From: Callaeas wilsoni
Lineage: Eukaryota; Chordata; Aves; Passeriformes; Callaeidae
Direction: 5' to 3'
Assembly (NCBI GenBank): GCA_013398955.1
Contig: VWPU01000858.1
Span: forward strand, 1-64,000
Length of the DNA: 64,000 bases
The notes under the pieces are model-generated. The model had not been told where the DNA came from. It did not search any database and worked only from the letters and a program-made list of their open reading frames with translations. Of the stretch, positions 33,881-44,319 are shown piece by piece. The position numbers and the translations under genes were made by a program. Position 1 is the stretch's first letter. Each line of letters opens with the position of its first letter.

Positions 33881-34340
33881 GGAGGGCATCCATGGAGTGA
33901 CAGCCGCGTGCACGCCCTGCCGCCGGCGGTGGCAAAGAGCCAGGGACAGGGACGGGCCCGAGGATGATTTACAGCCGCACATTCTCTCTACAAACACGTT
34001 AACTCCCACCTCGGAGGAGCTGTTAATGAAAACTTGCGTCAGCTCTTCCGGCGCCTGTCAGACACGAAGACGCTGCTGGATGCGCGGTCGGAGCGGAGCA
34101 GAGGCTGGGGACAGTGTCAGGGCCGCGTGCTGCCCGTGGTGGCCACGGCTGCGGCCCCACGGCCGCCCCGTGTCTGACGGGAGCACGAGCCCGGCACGGG
34201 GAGCGGCCCAACAGACACGAGGCACGCTGCAAACACGGCCCAAAGCAGTTGCAAAACGCTTCGCAGCTTCCACATCGGAATTTCGGGCCAGCTCGTAACT
34301 GGCACGGCGGCCACGAGTGAGGCGGCAGCGGCAGCAGCAT
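33880..34340. promoter_or_regulatory. CpG-rich patch
   Basis: CpG dinucleotides are frequent across this patch, including GCCGGCGG, GGCGCC and CACGGCCGCC words. Open frames overlap on both strands without a recognised domain. It could be a small CpG island bordering the AT island to its left. Confidence 0.35.
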
Positions 34341-36560
34341 CTCCTTCTGCTGCCAACAGGGAAAAACAGCACAGCTGTGCTTACTGCCGCTCCTAGGGAT
34401 ATTTAGCCTCATTTAATGACAGTATGGGGCAGTTTGGTACAAACATATGGATGATGCGGCCACGTTTCGACAGTTACTCAGCTGCTGGGTTGTTGTAGCT
34501 CCCCTTCGGATGCCTGATCCTGGACTGGGGACTGGGAACCGCTGTCCTCGCTGTGGGGGGACAGCTCCTGCTAACAACACTTCTCTGTCCTCTAAGGTCA
34601 GATTCCTCCCAGGCCACTTGCAGGACAAATGCCACACGAGCGAGGCACCTGATGGAGGACAAGCCGTGGCCAGCATTGCCGTGCTCAGGGCGTCCTGCTC
34701 TCTGCCAGCCCGCTGAGCCAGCCCCGGGCCAGGGCGGCAGCTCCCCTGCATAATTTCATAGCACCAATACCTTGGTGAGCAGCACAAGCTGCTTGTGGGA
34801 AAAGAATCAAAATTCATAGAATAAATTATACGCGCTAAATTATTTGCCCAGCTTTGTTGATTATCTGCAGTTTAAAAGTTGGAGAGAGCTGAGCTGCTCT
34901 GCGCATAAACACCAGACAGATCCTTGCAGGCAGGAGGTGCTCGGCTGTGGCACAGGGAAGAGGAGAGCTGCCAGCCCGGAGATGATGGGCTGCCTGCAGA
35001 CCCGCTCCCTCCGGCATCCCCTGGCCTTGGGATGGGTGGCAGCCCCACCACGCAGGCAAAGAAGCTGCTGCTACCACCTCGGTGGGCTTTACTACAGAGT
35101 TACTCAGCGAGCCGCAGTTTGGTGGTGCTCCTACGCATAAGAGGGATTTACTCATTGCTGGCTGAATGAAATGACGTTTGTGATGTTATAGAACATTCAA
35201 CGGCATCAAGACAGTTCCGTGTAAGGATCAGAACAAGCACGTGGGTCTGCAGCCCAAGCCGTGGGTGACCCGTGCATGGAGGACAAGAAGGGTCCTGCTC
35301 CTCCCGTGCCTGGCCAAACGCCTCTCCCCCTGCCAGGAGGAGGAAGCTCACAGTGGGTCAGCGTGTTGAAGGTCTGTGATTGAGCTCGGTGATGAATCGC
35401 AGCTTGATGACTTCCTCTACATCAATGGAGCTGAACTGGCTTGGGGAAACTGTTTGATTTAAGAAGAATAGGCCTAATTTTGGAAGTGCTTCACACCCAT
35501 CAATCTAAGTGAAATTCATTTATCTGAGGCACAGCTGATACGTCTCCCATTTACATAGCACTAAGTGCCTCACAATCCCTGATATATTGAAGCTCACAGC
35601 AGGGGAGGAGGATAACGCTGCTATCCCCTTTCGCAGGCGGAGAAGGGATTTTGCAGCGTAATCCAATGAGTCAGGGGAGCCAAATGGGCGCCATGACCCG
35701 GACTGGGAGCAGTGTCCACTCCCCGGCCATGCCGCGGGGCTGCGCACGCTTCGGGTCTGGCGTCTGCAGGGAGGGGGCAGAAGGAGCTTCAAAGCATTTC
35801 CCATCTCCGATCTAACACGGTTTTATGAAGTGTTTGCAATAGTGTCTCAAAGGCAGGGTTGGGAGGCAGAGCGGGAATCACAGCGGTATCTGATGGAGGA
35901 GATATTTAGAGGGAAGAGACATATGGCATCTTAAATAAAAACAACCTACTCAGTGGTTAATCTCCACTTGAAAAACCTCCAGGACGGACTCCCGTTGCAG
36001 CCCCGCCACGCTGCCGGCTGGGCAGAGATGCAGCAGCCGCAGTTAATGCTGCAGGGCTGGGGGCGTGAGGGAACCCAAGCACCTTCCCCGCCTCTCAGTG
36101 GGTCCCGCATGGCTGCCTCAGAAAATTCCAGCCGGAGTGGAGAGGCCAGGGGGTCGGTGGGGCGATGGGACCAGGACCCCTGACAGCAGCCCTCATCCAG
36201 CAACCTCCTCCACAGCTCTGTCCTTGGTGGCGTGAAAACAGAAACAGGCAGGAAAAACAAGTGGCTTCTTCCTGCAACTCTCCATGGGCACTTAGGACAA
36301 TGATGGAATACTTGGGCAATCGCACAATGTTTGTTTAATGCCAAAACTATCCTGGCCACTTTACAAACAAGGATGAGTAATGGCAGAGCGGGGGGGCAGA
36401 AGTTTCTCTCTCTTCCTCTGAGATCTTCTGAGTGTGCACTTCTGCCGTGATTTATCCTTGTTGCAACCTTATCGGCTCACTGGGGATGTAAATCAAGCAA
36501 CCCGACATTTTACCCGGAATTCCAGTTATTTATACATAGATTGAAAGGGTATAATTACGG
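34340..36560. other. Mixed unique DNA, no gene seen
   Basis: Alternating composition, with AT-richer parts at about 34790-34870, 35360-35590, 35900-35960 and 36290-36560. No interspersed repeat, RNA gene or recognisable protein is seen. Several TTTAATT/ATTTA words in the AT-richer parts may be regulatory, without stronger evidence. Confidence 0.45.
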
Positions 36561-37678
36561 CTGCTAAAAACAGCCCAGCAGAGAGGAGGGACACAGGTGT
36601 CCATCTCCGTGGAGGTTGGGGATGGAAAAGTCCGCGCTGGCTCCCTGCCTGTCCCTGCGCACAGAGGCCTCTTGCACCTTTCAGCTCTGCTGGGGCGGAG
36701 CACGGGGAGCAGGGATGCGGCCTCAGTCTGGCCAAGAGTCCCTTGGGCTTTTGGGGAGGATCTGACCGGGGTCTCTCCCCTTTCTCCATCTCGTATGTCC
36801 AGACTGGGGCTGGAAAAGGCATGCCAAGGCCATCCTGGCAGGGCCCCAACACTGCTGCTCCTGCATCTTCTGATCTGGACCACCCCTGGTGATGCAGTTA
36901 GGCTTAGGCTTAGGCTTAGGCAGTGTTTAAGGCAGCGGTTAGGGTGATGGTTAGGTTCACTGGTAGGGTAGTGGTACCCCATCCCAGCCAGCCGGCACAA
37001 GGTGCACTTGCAGGGTCTGCATCGTCCCCATCCCACCCACGTTCCAGCCAGGATAATTCCATGACAGTCTCCTGCACAAGTCCACTGCCAAATTTGCCTT
37101 CAGCTCCAGGCAGCCGCTGCCTGTTTCATCTGTAAGTTGCCATGTACTTTAACAGCATCTCCCTGATCCCTTGTAATCTCGTTTTTTTCCACTGCTCCCA
37201 GACATCTCTCCCTCCCCTTCCCTCCCTCCAGCAGCTGCGGAGCGAGCAGCAGCCCCACACGCCTGTTAAGGGCTGCAGAGCATCCTGGCAGTGCCCGTGG
37301 TCCCTGAGCAAGCCCTGGCCAGGCCAGCAGATGACCGGAGCCACATCCCTGCGGGACCAGGAGATGCAGCGCAGGGGCCACCACGCGTCTCTCCAGGACG
37401 CCCTTCAGAGGCCCAGAGTGAAAGACATCTAAAATTCATAAATGTCAGGGAGGAAAGGAAGTGAGGACAACTAAATATAGAAATCCAAACACCTCCTTTT
37501 AGGCTACAGAAGCAGCACGATGTGCACAGCCTAAAAGCCTCCTTAGACTTGAGCCCAGCTCAGCACTGAAGGGCAGGGTGGTGACTGTGGAACTGTGGGT
37601 TCATCTTCCTGGAGTCAAGGCAGCAAAGGCTGACCCCAGGAACATGTGCACACCTTCTCCCCTTCTTCTCTGCTCAGG
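36560..37678. other. Unique DNA, no gene seen
   Basis: GC-rich unique sequence holding the telomere-like hexamer block at 36898-36970. Open frames such as minus 36530-37036 (168 codons) are overlapping and without a domain. Confidence 0.5.
36898..36970 (+). repeat. TTAGGC hexamers with degenerate TTAGGG-like tail
   Basis: Four exact tandem TTAGGC units occupy 36898-36921. They are followed by looser words of the same kind (TTTAAGGC, GGTTAGGGTG, GGTTAGG, GGTAGGGTAG) to about 36970. The vertebrate telomere unit is TTAGGG, so this may be a decayed interstitial telomeric-like tract or an independent simple repeat. Confidence 0.75.
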
Positions 37679-37797
37679 TGAGACCCCACCTGAGCACTGC
37701 ATCCAGCTCTGGAGTCCCCAGGGCTGGGGATAGACATGGATCTTCTACATCCAGACCAGAGGAGAACCACAAAGATGGTCAGAGGGCTCAACACCTC
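37679..37797 (+). repeat. CR1 LINE fragment (RT C-terminal part)
   Basis: The plus strand starts GTGAGACCCCACCTG and goes on to GCATCCAGCTCTGG, CCAGACCAGAGGAG and AGATGGTCAGAGGGCT. This matches the 3' part of CR1 ORF2, which encodes the reverse-transcriptase C-terminus (VRPHLEYC..QLW type sequence). A one-base loss after CACCTG breaks the frame, so the copy is dead. Similarity fades after about 37797 and no CR1 3' tail follows. Confidence 0.85.
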
Positions 37798-39100
37798 AAC
37801 AACACATCCTCACCCCTCTCTGCACACACTGTGACACTCCCGATCCTAGATCTTCCTGTCTCAAGAGCTGCAGGGAGAAGTCTGCAATGTCTTGTTTGTC
37901 CTGCCCAAGTTCAGGAGCTTCCCCAGCCTCACACGCTCCCACCAGCAGCCAAGAGTTCATCCACGTCACAGCCTGCACTGGGACATGGAAGTGAAACCCC
38001 TCTTGTTTCTGAGCTGAGAATGTCTTTTCTTTCCGTTCCACAGGAAATGTCACTGTTCGCTTCTCCATTCTGCTGCAAGGGGAACAGAAATGGGTCCTGA
38101 AGTGTCTGGGTTTGCTCTGGAAGGAAGATTCTGATTTTCCTACAGGGAACAGTGTAGCAGAAACAGCTGAAACCCGAGAAGAAATCCAGGGTTGTCAGAA
38201 TCCTCAGTTTCTGTTTTAATTATTAGTCTAGTGGGATTTTCTCAGAAATTGTATTTCCACAGTGATAACCGTTATCACTTTATTTTAGAGTCTTGGCTAT
38301 TCACAAGCCAGGAACGAGCAGGATCAGTGTGGGGAGGAGCTTCCAGGACACATCCACAAGCATGAAGTGCTGGCTTGCCTGTGCCCAGGGCAGCCAGGAG
38401 CCAGGGCTCCGTTCTGGAACACCCTGCCGGGGGCTGCGGAGCCGCCTGGCAGGATCCAGCCCCTGCCCTGCCGAGGTTATGTGCCGAAGGAGCAAGGGAA
38501 AAGGGATGCCAGGGACGGCTGGCTCCGAGCGCAGCCCGCGTCTCTCCAGTCCTATCATTTTTGTTGGGAAGTTTTATCTTTTTAATTTGTTACATATCAT
38601 GCATTGTCTGATTAATTATTGCTTCTCTGCAGGGAGGACTGGGGTTTATAAAGCAGTACAGCAGCAGTGCTGGCTTTGCCCCCCTCCGCGCGGGGCTCGG
38701 GCGCTGCTCCGTCGATAATTATGACTCAGCATTTGGCTGCTCCGTGGGCATTTCAGAAGCGCTTTATTAAAAAGTACACAGTCCGTGCATCGACCATAAA
38801 TCCAGGCAGGAGCTGCCGAGCGTGCCGCGCCGCTCACGCATCACTCCGGGCTGGAGCTGCCCCTGCCTGGCCGCTCCCTGCCAGCCCCAGGACGCCGGGG
38901 TTTAATTGCCGCGGTGGCCTGGGATGCATTGAGCTGCTCGGCGTGTCCTTCAGCTGCACGCAGGCAGGAACAGGCACAATAAAATTCCCTTTACAGCCAC
39001 ATCTCTCCATCAGCAGAGCGAGAGCCTCTCCCTGAAGAAGCCTTCCCATTCAGCAGCCGAGCTGGAGGAGGCCGTGCAAGTGCTCGGGAAGGTGCTGCGG
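37798..39100. other. Unique DNA with AT islands, no gene seen
   Basis: AT-rich parts lie at about 38100-38310 (GTTTTAATTATTAGTC, TTATCACTTTATTTTAG) and 38560-38800 (TTTTTAATTTGTTACATATC, GATAATTATGACTCAGC). They are separated by GC-rich DNA. The second contains ATGACTCAGC, an AP-1/MARE-like word, beside a TAATTA word. No gene or further CR1 is recognised. Confidence 0.4.
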
Positions 39101-39370
39101 CAGGACGAGCAGCAATGAAATGCAGTTGAACATTTCTAGCGCTGAGTAAACCATATGTCTTCATAATTTGATTGTGCCCCGGTCCCCCAGGTACCTCCCA
39201 GCTCTATTGAACACCGATGGAGTTATTTGGAATCATAAATAATATTATCAAAGAGGGTCTGCTGGGTAAACAGAGCTGGTGTATAAATTGTCGGCGGCGG
39301 TATTGATTGTTCTGAGCTGACTAATGAATTATTCTGTTTAAGGGGCTGTGGAAATAGCGCTCAGCGTTTT
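39100..39370. promoter_or_regulatory. AT-rich island, possible conserved element
   Basis: Unique AT-rich block with CATAATTTGATTG, GGAATCATAAATAATATTATC, GTATTGATTGTTC and CTAATGAATTATTC words. The boundaries to GC-rich DNA are sharp and there is no open frame longer than 60 codons. By look it is one of the strongest conserved-element candidates, but no alignment is available. Confidence 0.35.
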
Positions 39371-40740
39371 CAAGGAAGGCCCTTTGGATGCTTCCCCTGG
39401 CGCTGCTGGGCTTTGCTGCCCCGGCCCTGGGCGGTGGAACGGCCCCGCACAGCCCCAGGCAGCAGCCCCAGGGCACGGTGAGCCCAGGGCAAGTGGCCAG
39501 GGGCGTGTTAACCACGGGGGTGTGTCACGGGCGATTGGAAAAACGTCTCCCTACCCTTCAGTTCCACTTCATCTTCCCCTCCTCCTTTCTCATCTCCCCT
39601 TCTCCCTCCCTCTTTATCGACGCAGCAGGACCTGATGTGGGATGTGGGGCTGCTCTCAGAGGGGCACCAGAGACTTGCCACAGGCCACCCAAGACTTCCC
39701 AGCCCATCCCAGGGGAGCTCTGCTCCTTCCTGCGGGGAGCCCGGGCACTTCTCCCTCCTCTTTCCATGGCTCGGCTTTTGGGCCTTGTGTCTCTTTAAAC
39801 TGGGGCTTTTTCCCCAGCTGCCTTAAGCCCTGCCCCAGAAAGAGGTGAAACGAACCATCCTTTTTAACAGGACTTGCCTGTTTTTCCCTCACCTGCATAA
39901 TACGTTCTGTTAAATTTCCAGTTTTCTGTCCCTTTGATGTGAGGGACTCCAAATGCTTCCCGCTAATCTCGCGCAGAGACACTGAAGGCGCTGGCGGGGA
40001 GATGGCAGGGAACCAACCAACAATTACTGGCGTTCAGGGGCTATGGCAGCTCATTTTAAAATAAATTATGCCATTAAAACAGTTTTGTTCTTTTTCCCTG
40101 CTTTTTGGGCTACAGGCTGGGCAGGGAAGAGGCAGAGCAGGAGCACCGCGGTGGAGCTGTGGCCGTTTGTGGCAGGAGGAAGAGGAGAGTGGCTGTGCCT
40201 GGGAACGAGCCCTGGCACTGGGTCCTGCCCACCAAGGGCGTTCTTCCCATTTTCCTGGGAATGTGGCTGTGGCTGCTGTGCTGAGGGCAGAACGTTTAAA
40301 GGCAGCCTGGTTGTTTTCCCTCTAAAGCAGAGAGGGATCATTTTTCCCTGCCCCTTTGTCAGACCATTAAGCATTACTGAATTCATCATTTTCTCTCTTG
40401 TCTCCACTCGAGTTCCCTTTCATCCCAAGGCCTGGGAAGACTCTTGCTCACAGCTGTGGGTTTAGCATCCAAGAAACCCGAGCACTTGCTCCAGCTTCTG
40501 TGAAGATTTAAATGTTGCCACCACGTCCTTACCAAAGGGCAGCATCGGGCACAGCCCCAGCTGAGCGTCTCCCAGGGAGCGAGGTGAGCTGGGTCTCCAG
40601 AAGGGATTTGTTCCGTGAATGAAGGCGTTGGGAGCTCCTCGCGGATGCTCTCCCCTGAGCTGGGGATCAGGCAGTGCTGCTGTCTCCCGTGAAGGGCTCC
40701 AGAGCAGGATGGAGCGGATGCCTGGGAGCGCACCTGACCA
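39370..40740. other. GC-rich unique DNA with one exon candidate
   Basis: Unique sequence with overlapping open frames, none with a recognised domain. The only stretch with good splice-like borders is minus 39893-39981. A small AT-rich spot lies at 40040-40095. Confidence 0.45.
39893..39981 (-). other. Candidate exon, minus strand
   Basis: On the minus strand CGCCAGCGCCTTCAG precedes 89 bases open in the phase that starts with a two-base partial codon, then SLREISGKHLESL and so on to ERIMQ. It ends in TATGCAG followed by GTGAGG, a good donor. The segment is less GC-rich than its surroundings and its translation is hydrophilic and varied, unlike the composition-driven frames nearby. The frame also stays open into the presumed intron. 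No family is recognised, so a conserved non-coding stretch is an equally good reading. Confidence 0.15.
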
Positions 40741-40924
40741 CGGGAGCACCAGGGACGGGCCCACGGGAGCACCAGGGACGGGCCCACGGGAGCACCAGGG
40801 ACGGGCCCACGGGAGCACCAGGGACGGGCCCACGGGAGCACCAGGGACGTGCCCACGGGAGCACCGGGGATGGGCCCACGGGAGCACCAGGGACGTGCCC
40901 ACGGGAGCACCGGGGACGTGCCCG
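40741..40924 (+). repeat. Minisatellite of 23-bp units, eight copies
   Basis: Eight head-to-tail 23-bp units of CGGGAGCACCAGGGACGGGC plus CCA begin at 40741, 40764, 40787, 40810, 40833, 40856, 40879 and 40902. The first four are identical and later ones vary at a few positions (GGGACGTGCC, CACCGGGGA). The unit lacks stop codons in the frames seen, so the open frames across it on both strands are artefacts. It shares its unit length, but no obvious sequence, with the larger array at 19974-20715. Confidence 0.97.
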
Positions 40925-41570
40925 TCTGCTCCAGGTGTGGAGGGCTGGGAAGGAGTTAAACCAAACCACGCCGGAGCTGAGTGTCCAGCATGACTCAGGC
41001 CATTTAATTAGTGTCCCATGCTCAGGGAATTCGATAGTGTTTCCCCCGGGAGGAGCGCACCGGCTCACATATATTGCCTGTTATCTTTCAAGTACTCTGA
41101 GCAGAATGCTTTTTCAGTAACCTCATCAAAGGATAAGCCAGGATTCAGATAAGCTTTTCAAGGAGGAAGTCAGGGTTATAATTTTCAGAGACTTCTGAAT
41201 GTCACCTCCAATTTTCGGCTCCGCCGTCGGAGCGGCCGTTTTTGGAAGCCACCCAGCCTCAGATATTGAAATGGGTGACCTGTGGACTTGGGCCTCCTCA
41301 GTTCCTGGTCATCGTCAGTCTGGCAGATCTTGGAGTTAAAAGTGCCTGAGATTTCTGACTTTATAATAATGTGGTTTCTCAGAAGTGCAAATTACAGAGG
41401 AATTGGTGCTAAACTCCCCATTAACTATAGAGCCCGAGAAATCCTCGGTGTCCCAAATTACCTGTCACTTTCTCTGTAACGTGGCATAATTTTGTCGCTT
41501 TAAAAAAATAAAAAAAAAAATAAAGGGCTGTAATTTGAAAATTCAGTGAAATTCCTAATTGAGTGTGTGG
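40925..41570. promoter_or_regulatory. AT-rich island, possible conserved element
   Basis: From about 40995 to 41560 the DNA is AT-rich with CCATTTAATTAGTG, GGGTTATAATTTTC, GACTTTATAATAATG, CCATTAACTATAG and poly-A/T runs at 41503-41523. The minus-strand segment 41462-41497 lies here. No gene is recognised. Confidence 0.32.
41462..41497 (-). other. Weak candidate micro-exon
   Basis: On the minus strand a very strong T-rich tract ending TTTAAAG precedes 36 bases that are open in two phases and end in GTGACAG before GTAATT. The strong tract is simply the poly-A-like run of the plus strand, so it may mean nothing. Its length is a multiple of three and it can join the neighbours at 52219-52336 and 39893-39981 without a phase break. 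Confidence 0.08.
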
Positions 41571-43130
41571 CTCGCTTTGTAGCGGGCTGTGCCCCCCTCA
41601 GTGGGTTTGGCATCCCCTGGGCAGCACGAAGCTCCTCAGGGCCCTGTGTGCGACCCCCGGCGATGCTCCCCCATCCCGTGCTCTCCTTGGGGTGCGGGGA
41701 GCCCTCCTGCACCCTCAGCCTCCGGAGAGGGCAGGGGCAAGGGGGCTGAAGGACCCCCGAGAGCAGGGGGACAGGCTGGAGGGAGAAGGCGGCAGGAAAA
41801 CTCCAGCTCAGGTTGGTTCCAGGGCTCAAACGGCTCCTGTGGAGCACCTGAGTCTCACAGAGATCAGCTCATGAGAAGGTTCGGCTGTGGGAAGGGGAAT
41901 CGCTTTGCAGAGCCAGAGACGGAGGGCAGATACACTCAGGGGCATCGACAGCAATGAGAGCCTGAGCTGATGGGCTTTTTTGTGAATTACATTTTGGTGT
42001 GAATTACAAACAGCTTTTGGCTGCTTTTCCAAGGCCACATTTTTAGCTTTCATTCATGACCACGAGATTTACCCCCAAAATTACCTACACTGATTGAAAA
42101 GGACTTCAGGTAAATACAGGGAGGGAAAAGCCAAGGAAAAACAATGATGGAGGTGTTTTCTTCTTTCACTGGCGCCTGCTGGAGGGACCCCCAGCGCAGC
42201 AGCAGAGCTCTCTCCCCCCAGGAGGAAGGGCGGCGTGCTGCACGGGTTAAAAAGGAGTCGGCACCGGCTCAGTGCCTTTTCTTCCCCTCTGGTTTTTTTT
42301 CTTCTTTTTCCCTTCTGGCTGAATCAATAATTAAGCATATTCTAAGTAGTACAGTTTTGCTTGAAATTTTCCATTTGGCTTGGGCATCAGTTGGAAATGA
42401 AATATTTAGAGGACAGAATATAGTAATAAAGCCAAGACACATTTTCTGCTAGTATATTTTATTTATTTTGTTTAATAATGAGGTTCTGTGTCTGTCTCTA
42501 CCCCCCTCTGTATCAGTGGCTTTCTCCTCTTCCCCTTTCCTTTAGAGGCAGGAGATAATATCCCCCTTTTAAAAAAATAATAAAGTCTGGCTTGTCTAAC
42601 AAATCAGGCCCTGTGCTCTGATGTTGTAAGTGTTCAAAGGAGCTTCCCAGAAGGCTGAGGGAGGGGAGGAACCCAGCGCCGAGGCTCCTGCTCCGCTCCT
42701 CTGTCTGCAAGGACAAAGCGAGAGGGATTCCTCCGCTTAAAATTATTTGTTCCCTGGTGCAAAACCTTTAACAACTCCCCTGGAAGGAAAGGGATCCTCG
42801 CCGTGCAGGAGCACAACCTGCCCTGCCCCATCTGCCCGCGGCACCTCTGCATTTCCACGTGTGAAATCTGTTCCGGCTCCTCGGGGCCCTTTCCCCGCTC
42901 TGTCAGCGGGGCCGAGGTGTTTGCAGGAAGGTTTTCCCCGGGGAAGGCCACGGATGTATTACAGATGCCGGTGGGAAAGCAGGGAGAGGGGGTGGAATGC
43001 TGAGTGGGCGGCCGGGGGAGGCTGCGGGACCTGGTCCTTCCCATCCCGGCTCCCTCAGCCCAGGCAGGTGGGAACGCCTGTGCTGCCCCACCAAAATCTT
43101 TGTGTCTTCAACCTTTTTCCCCCCATTCTG
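41570..43130. other. Unique DNA with AT-rich part, no gene seen
   Basis: GC-rich unique DNA with an AT-rich island at about 42270-42640 (GAATCAATAATTAAGC, GAAATATTTAGAGG, TATATTTTATTTATTTTG). Open frames overlap on both strands with no recognised domain. No repeat family is seen. Confidence 0.45.
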
Positions 43131-43943
43131 CTTTTGGGATGTAAAAGCAAATGTAAATCCCTCAAATAGAAATTACTCCCAGAAAATTCCTATCATGTAC
43201 AGCAGAGCACTTCATCCCAACAGCTTCAAAATATTTCCCTCTGATTTTGATCTTTTCTTCAGAACCTGTTTACAGTTAAAAAAATAAATAACCGTGTCTG
43301 TATTTGAGATTGTGAGTATTTGAAATGGAGTTTCTTGGTGTGCAGAAGCTCTTGTCTGAAAAGCAAATGAAGTTTCCCAGCAAAGGAAAGAAACCTGGAG
43401 CTTCCCTGGCTCCAAGGAGGCAACTGGTCCCGTGGGATAGCAGGGCCTGATTTTTGATCCCTGAATGTCACCAGGTCGAGGCCGTGGTCCGTTCCTTGTG
43501 TGGCAGGGCAGGGTTTGTGGGGTGGCCGAGCTCTGTCAGGGCTCCAGGGCTTCTGGTGCATCCCAGGCTGGGGCTGTCCCGGTCTCCTCCCCCAGAAGGG
43601 TCCCAGCTCCCACGTAGGTTTGCTCCCACACTTCAGACAAATATTTTGTACACATTTGAACTGGAAAAGAGGAGGGAAGCTGAGCTCTGTTGGGCTGTGT
43701 GGGCTCGTGCTGTGTTTGAGAAGTCAAATCCGTTCTTCTCAGAGAATTATGGGTGCCCAAAATTGAGAGTTTTCTGATATTTGCTCAGGCCTGTGTCTCA
43801 TGCCACATGCTCCCAGGAGGAAAGGCTTGTGCAGGAATTCAATCACAGGATCTTGAGTGAAATAGAGAGGGGTTAGAGAGATTCCCAGGGCCTGATTCTC
43901 ATGTTGCTGTCTCAGGATGTTGCTCCTGTCTGTCCTTTTGCAG

Positions 43944-44022
43944 CCTCTGTGGTTTTGCAGCAGCTTTACCACATGATTTCCTCTACTGGCCCAGATCTTG
44001 ACCCTGCTTCGGGCAGCACAGG
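43944..44022 (+). other. Candidate exon, plus strand
   Basis: The upstream tract GCTCCTGTCTGTCCTTTTGCAG is a very good acceptor. The next 79 bases are open in the phase beginning after two bases (SVVLQQLYHMISS, then TGPDLDPASG). They end in GCACAGG followed by GTGAGTTT, a good donor. A second acceptor (GGTTTTGCAG) lies 17 bases further in. A 25-codon open frame is not rare by chance, and I recognise no homologue, so this rests on the splice borders alone. Confidence 0.15.
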
Positions 44023-44226
44023 GTGAGTTTGGGTTCCCTTTCCCATTCCTGAGAGCAGAACCAGTGGTTTGAACTCTCCGGGGCAGTTTGGGGCTGAGCT
44101 GAGCACGAGGGAGGCCAGGAGAGCAGGGGGAGCCCTTCCTGGATGCTCGCTGTAGTTAATTCTTGATAATAGTTTTCCCATCGTTAATATTGTTGTTGAG
44201 CTGCTGCATTCTCACTCAGCCAGACC

Positions 44227-44279
44227 TAATTATAATAATTAACAGACAACTCATGAACTCGTCAAACTGGTAATTATAA
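44227..44279 (+). promoter_or_regulatory. Paired TAATTATAA words
   Basis: The nine-base word TAATTATAA occurs twice, 44 bp apart, in an AT-rich block with a TAATTAA between them. TAATTA is the core of many homeodomain sites. Confidence 0.25.
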
Positions 44280-44319
44280 ACCACGGAGACTTTTATCATT
44301 AAGAGATTGCTCAGGAGGG

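Noticed and set aside
40386..41120. Frames of 124-174 codons with 23-residue repeats on both strands
   Set aside because: They are carried by the eight-copy 23-bp minisatellite. All phases look alike.
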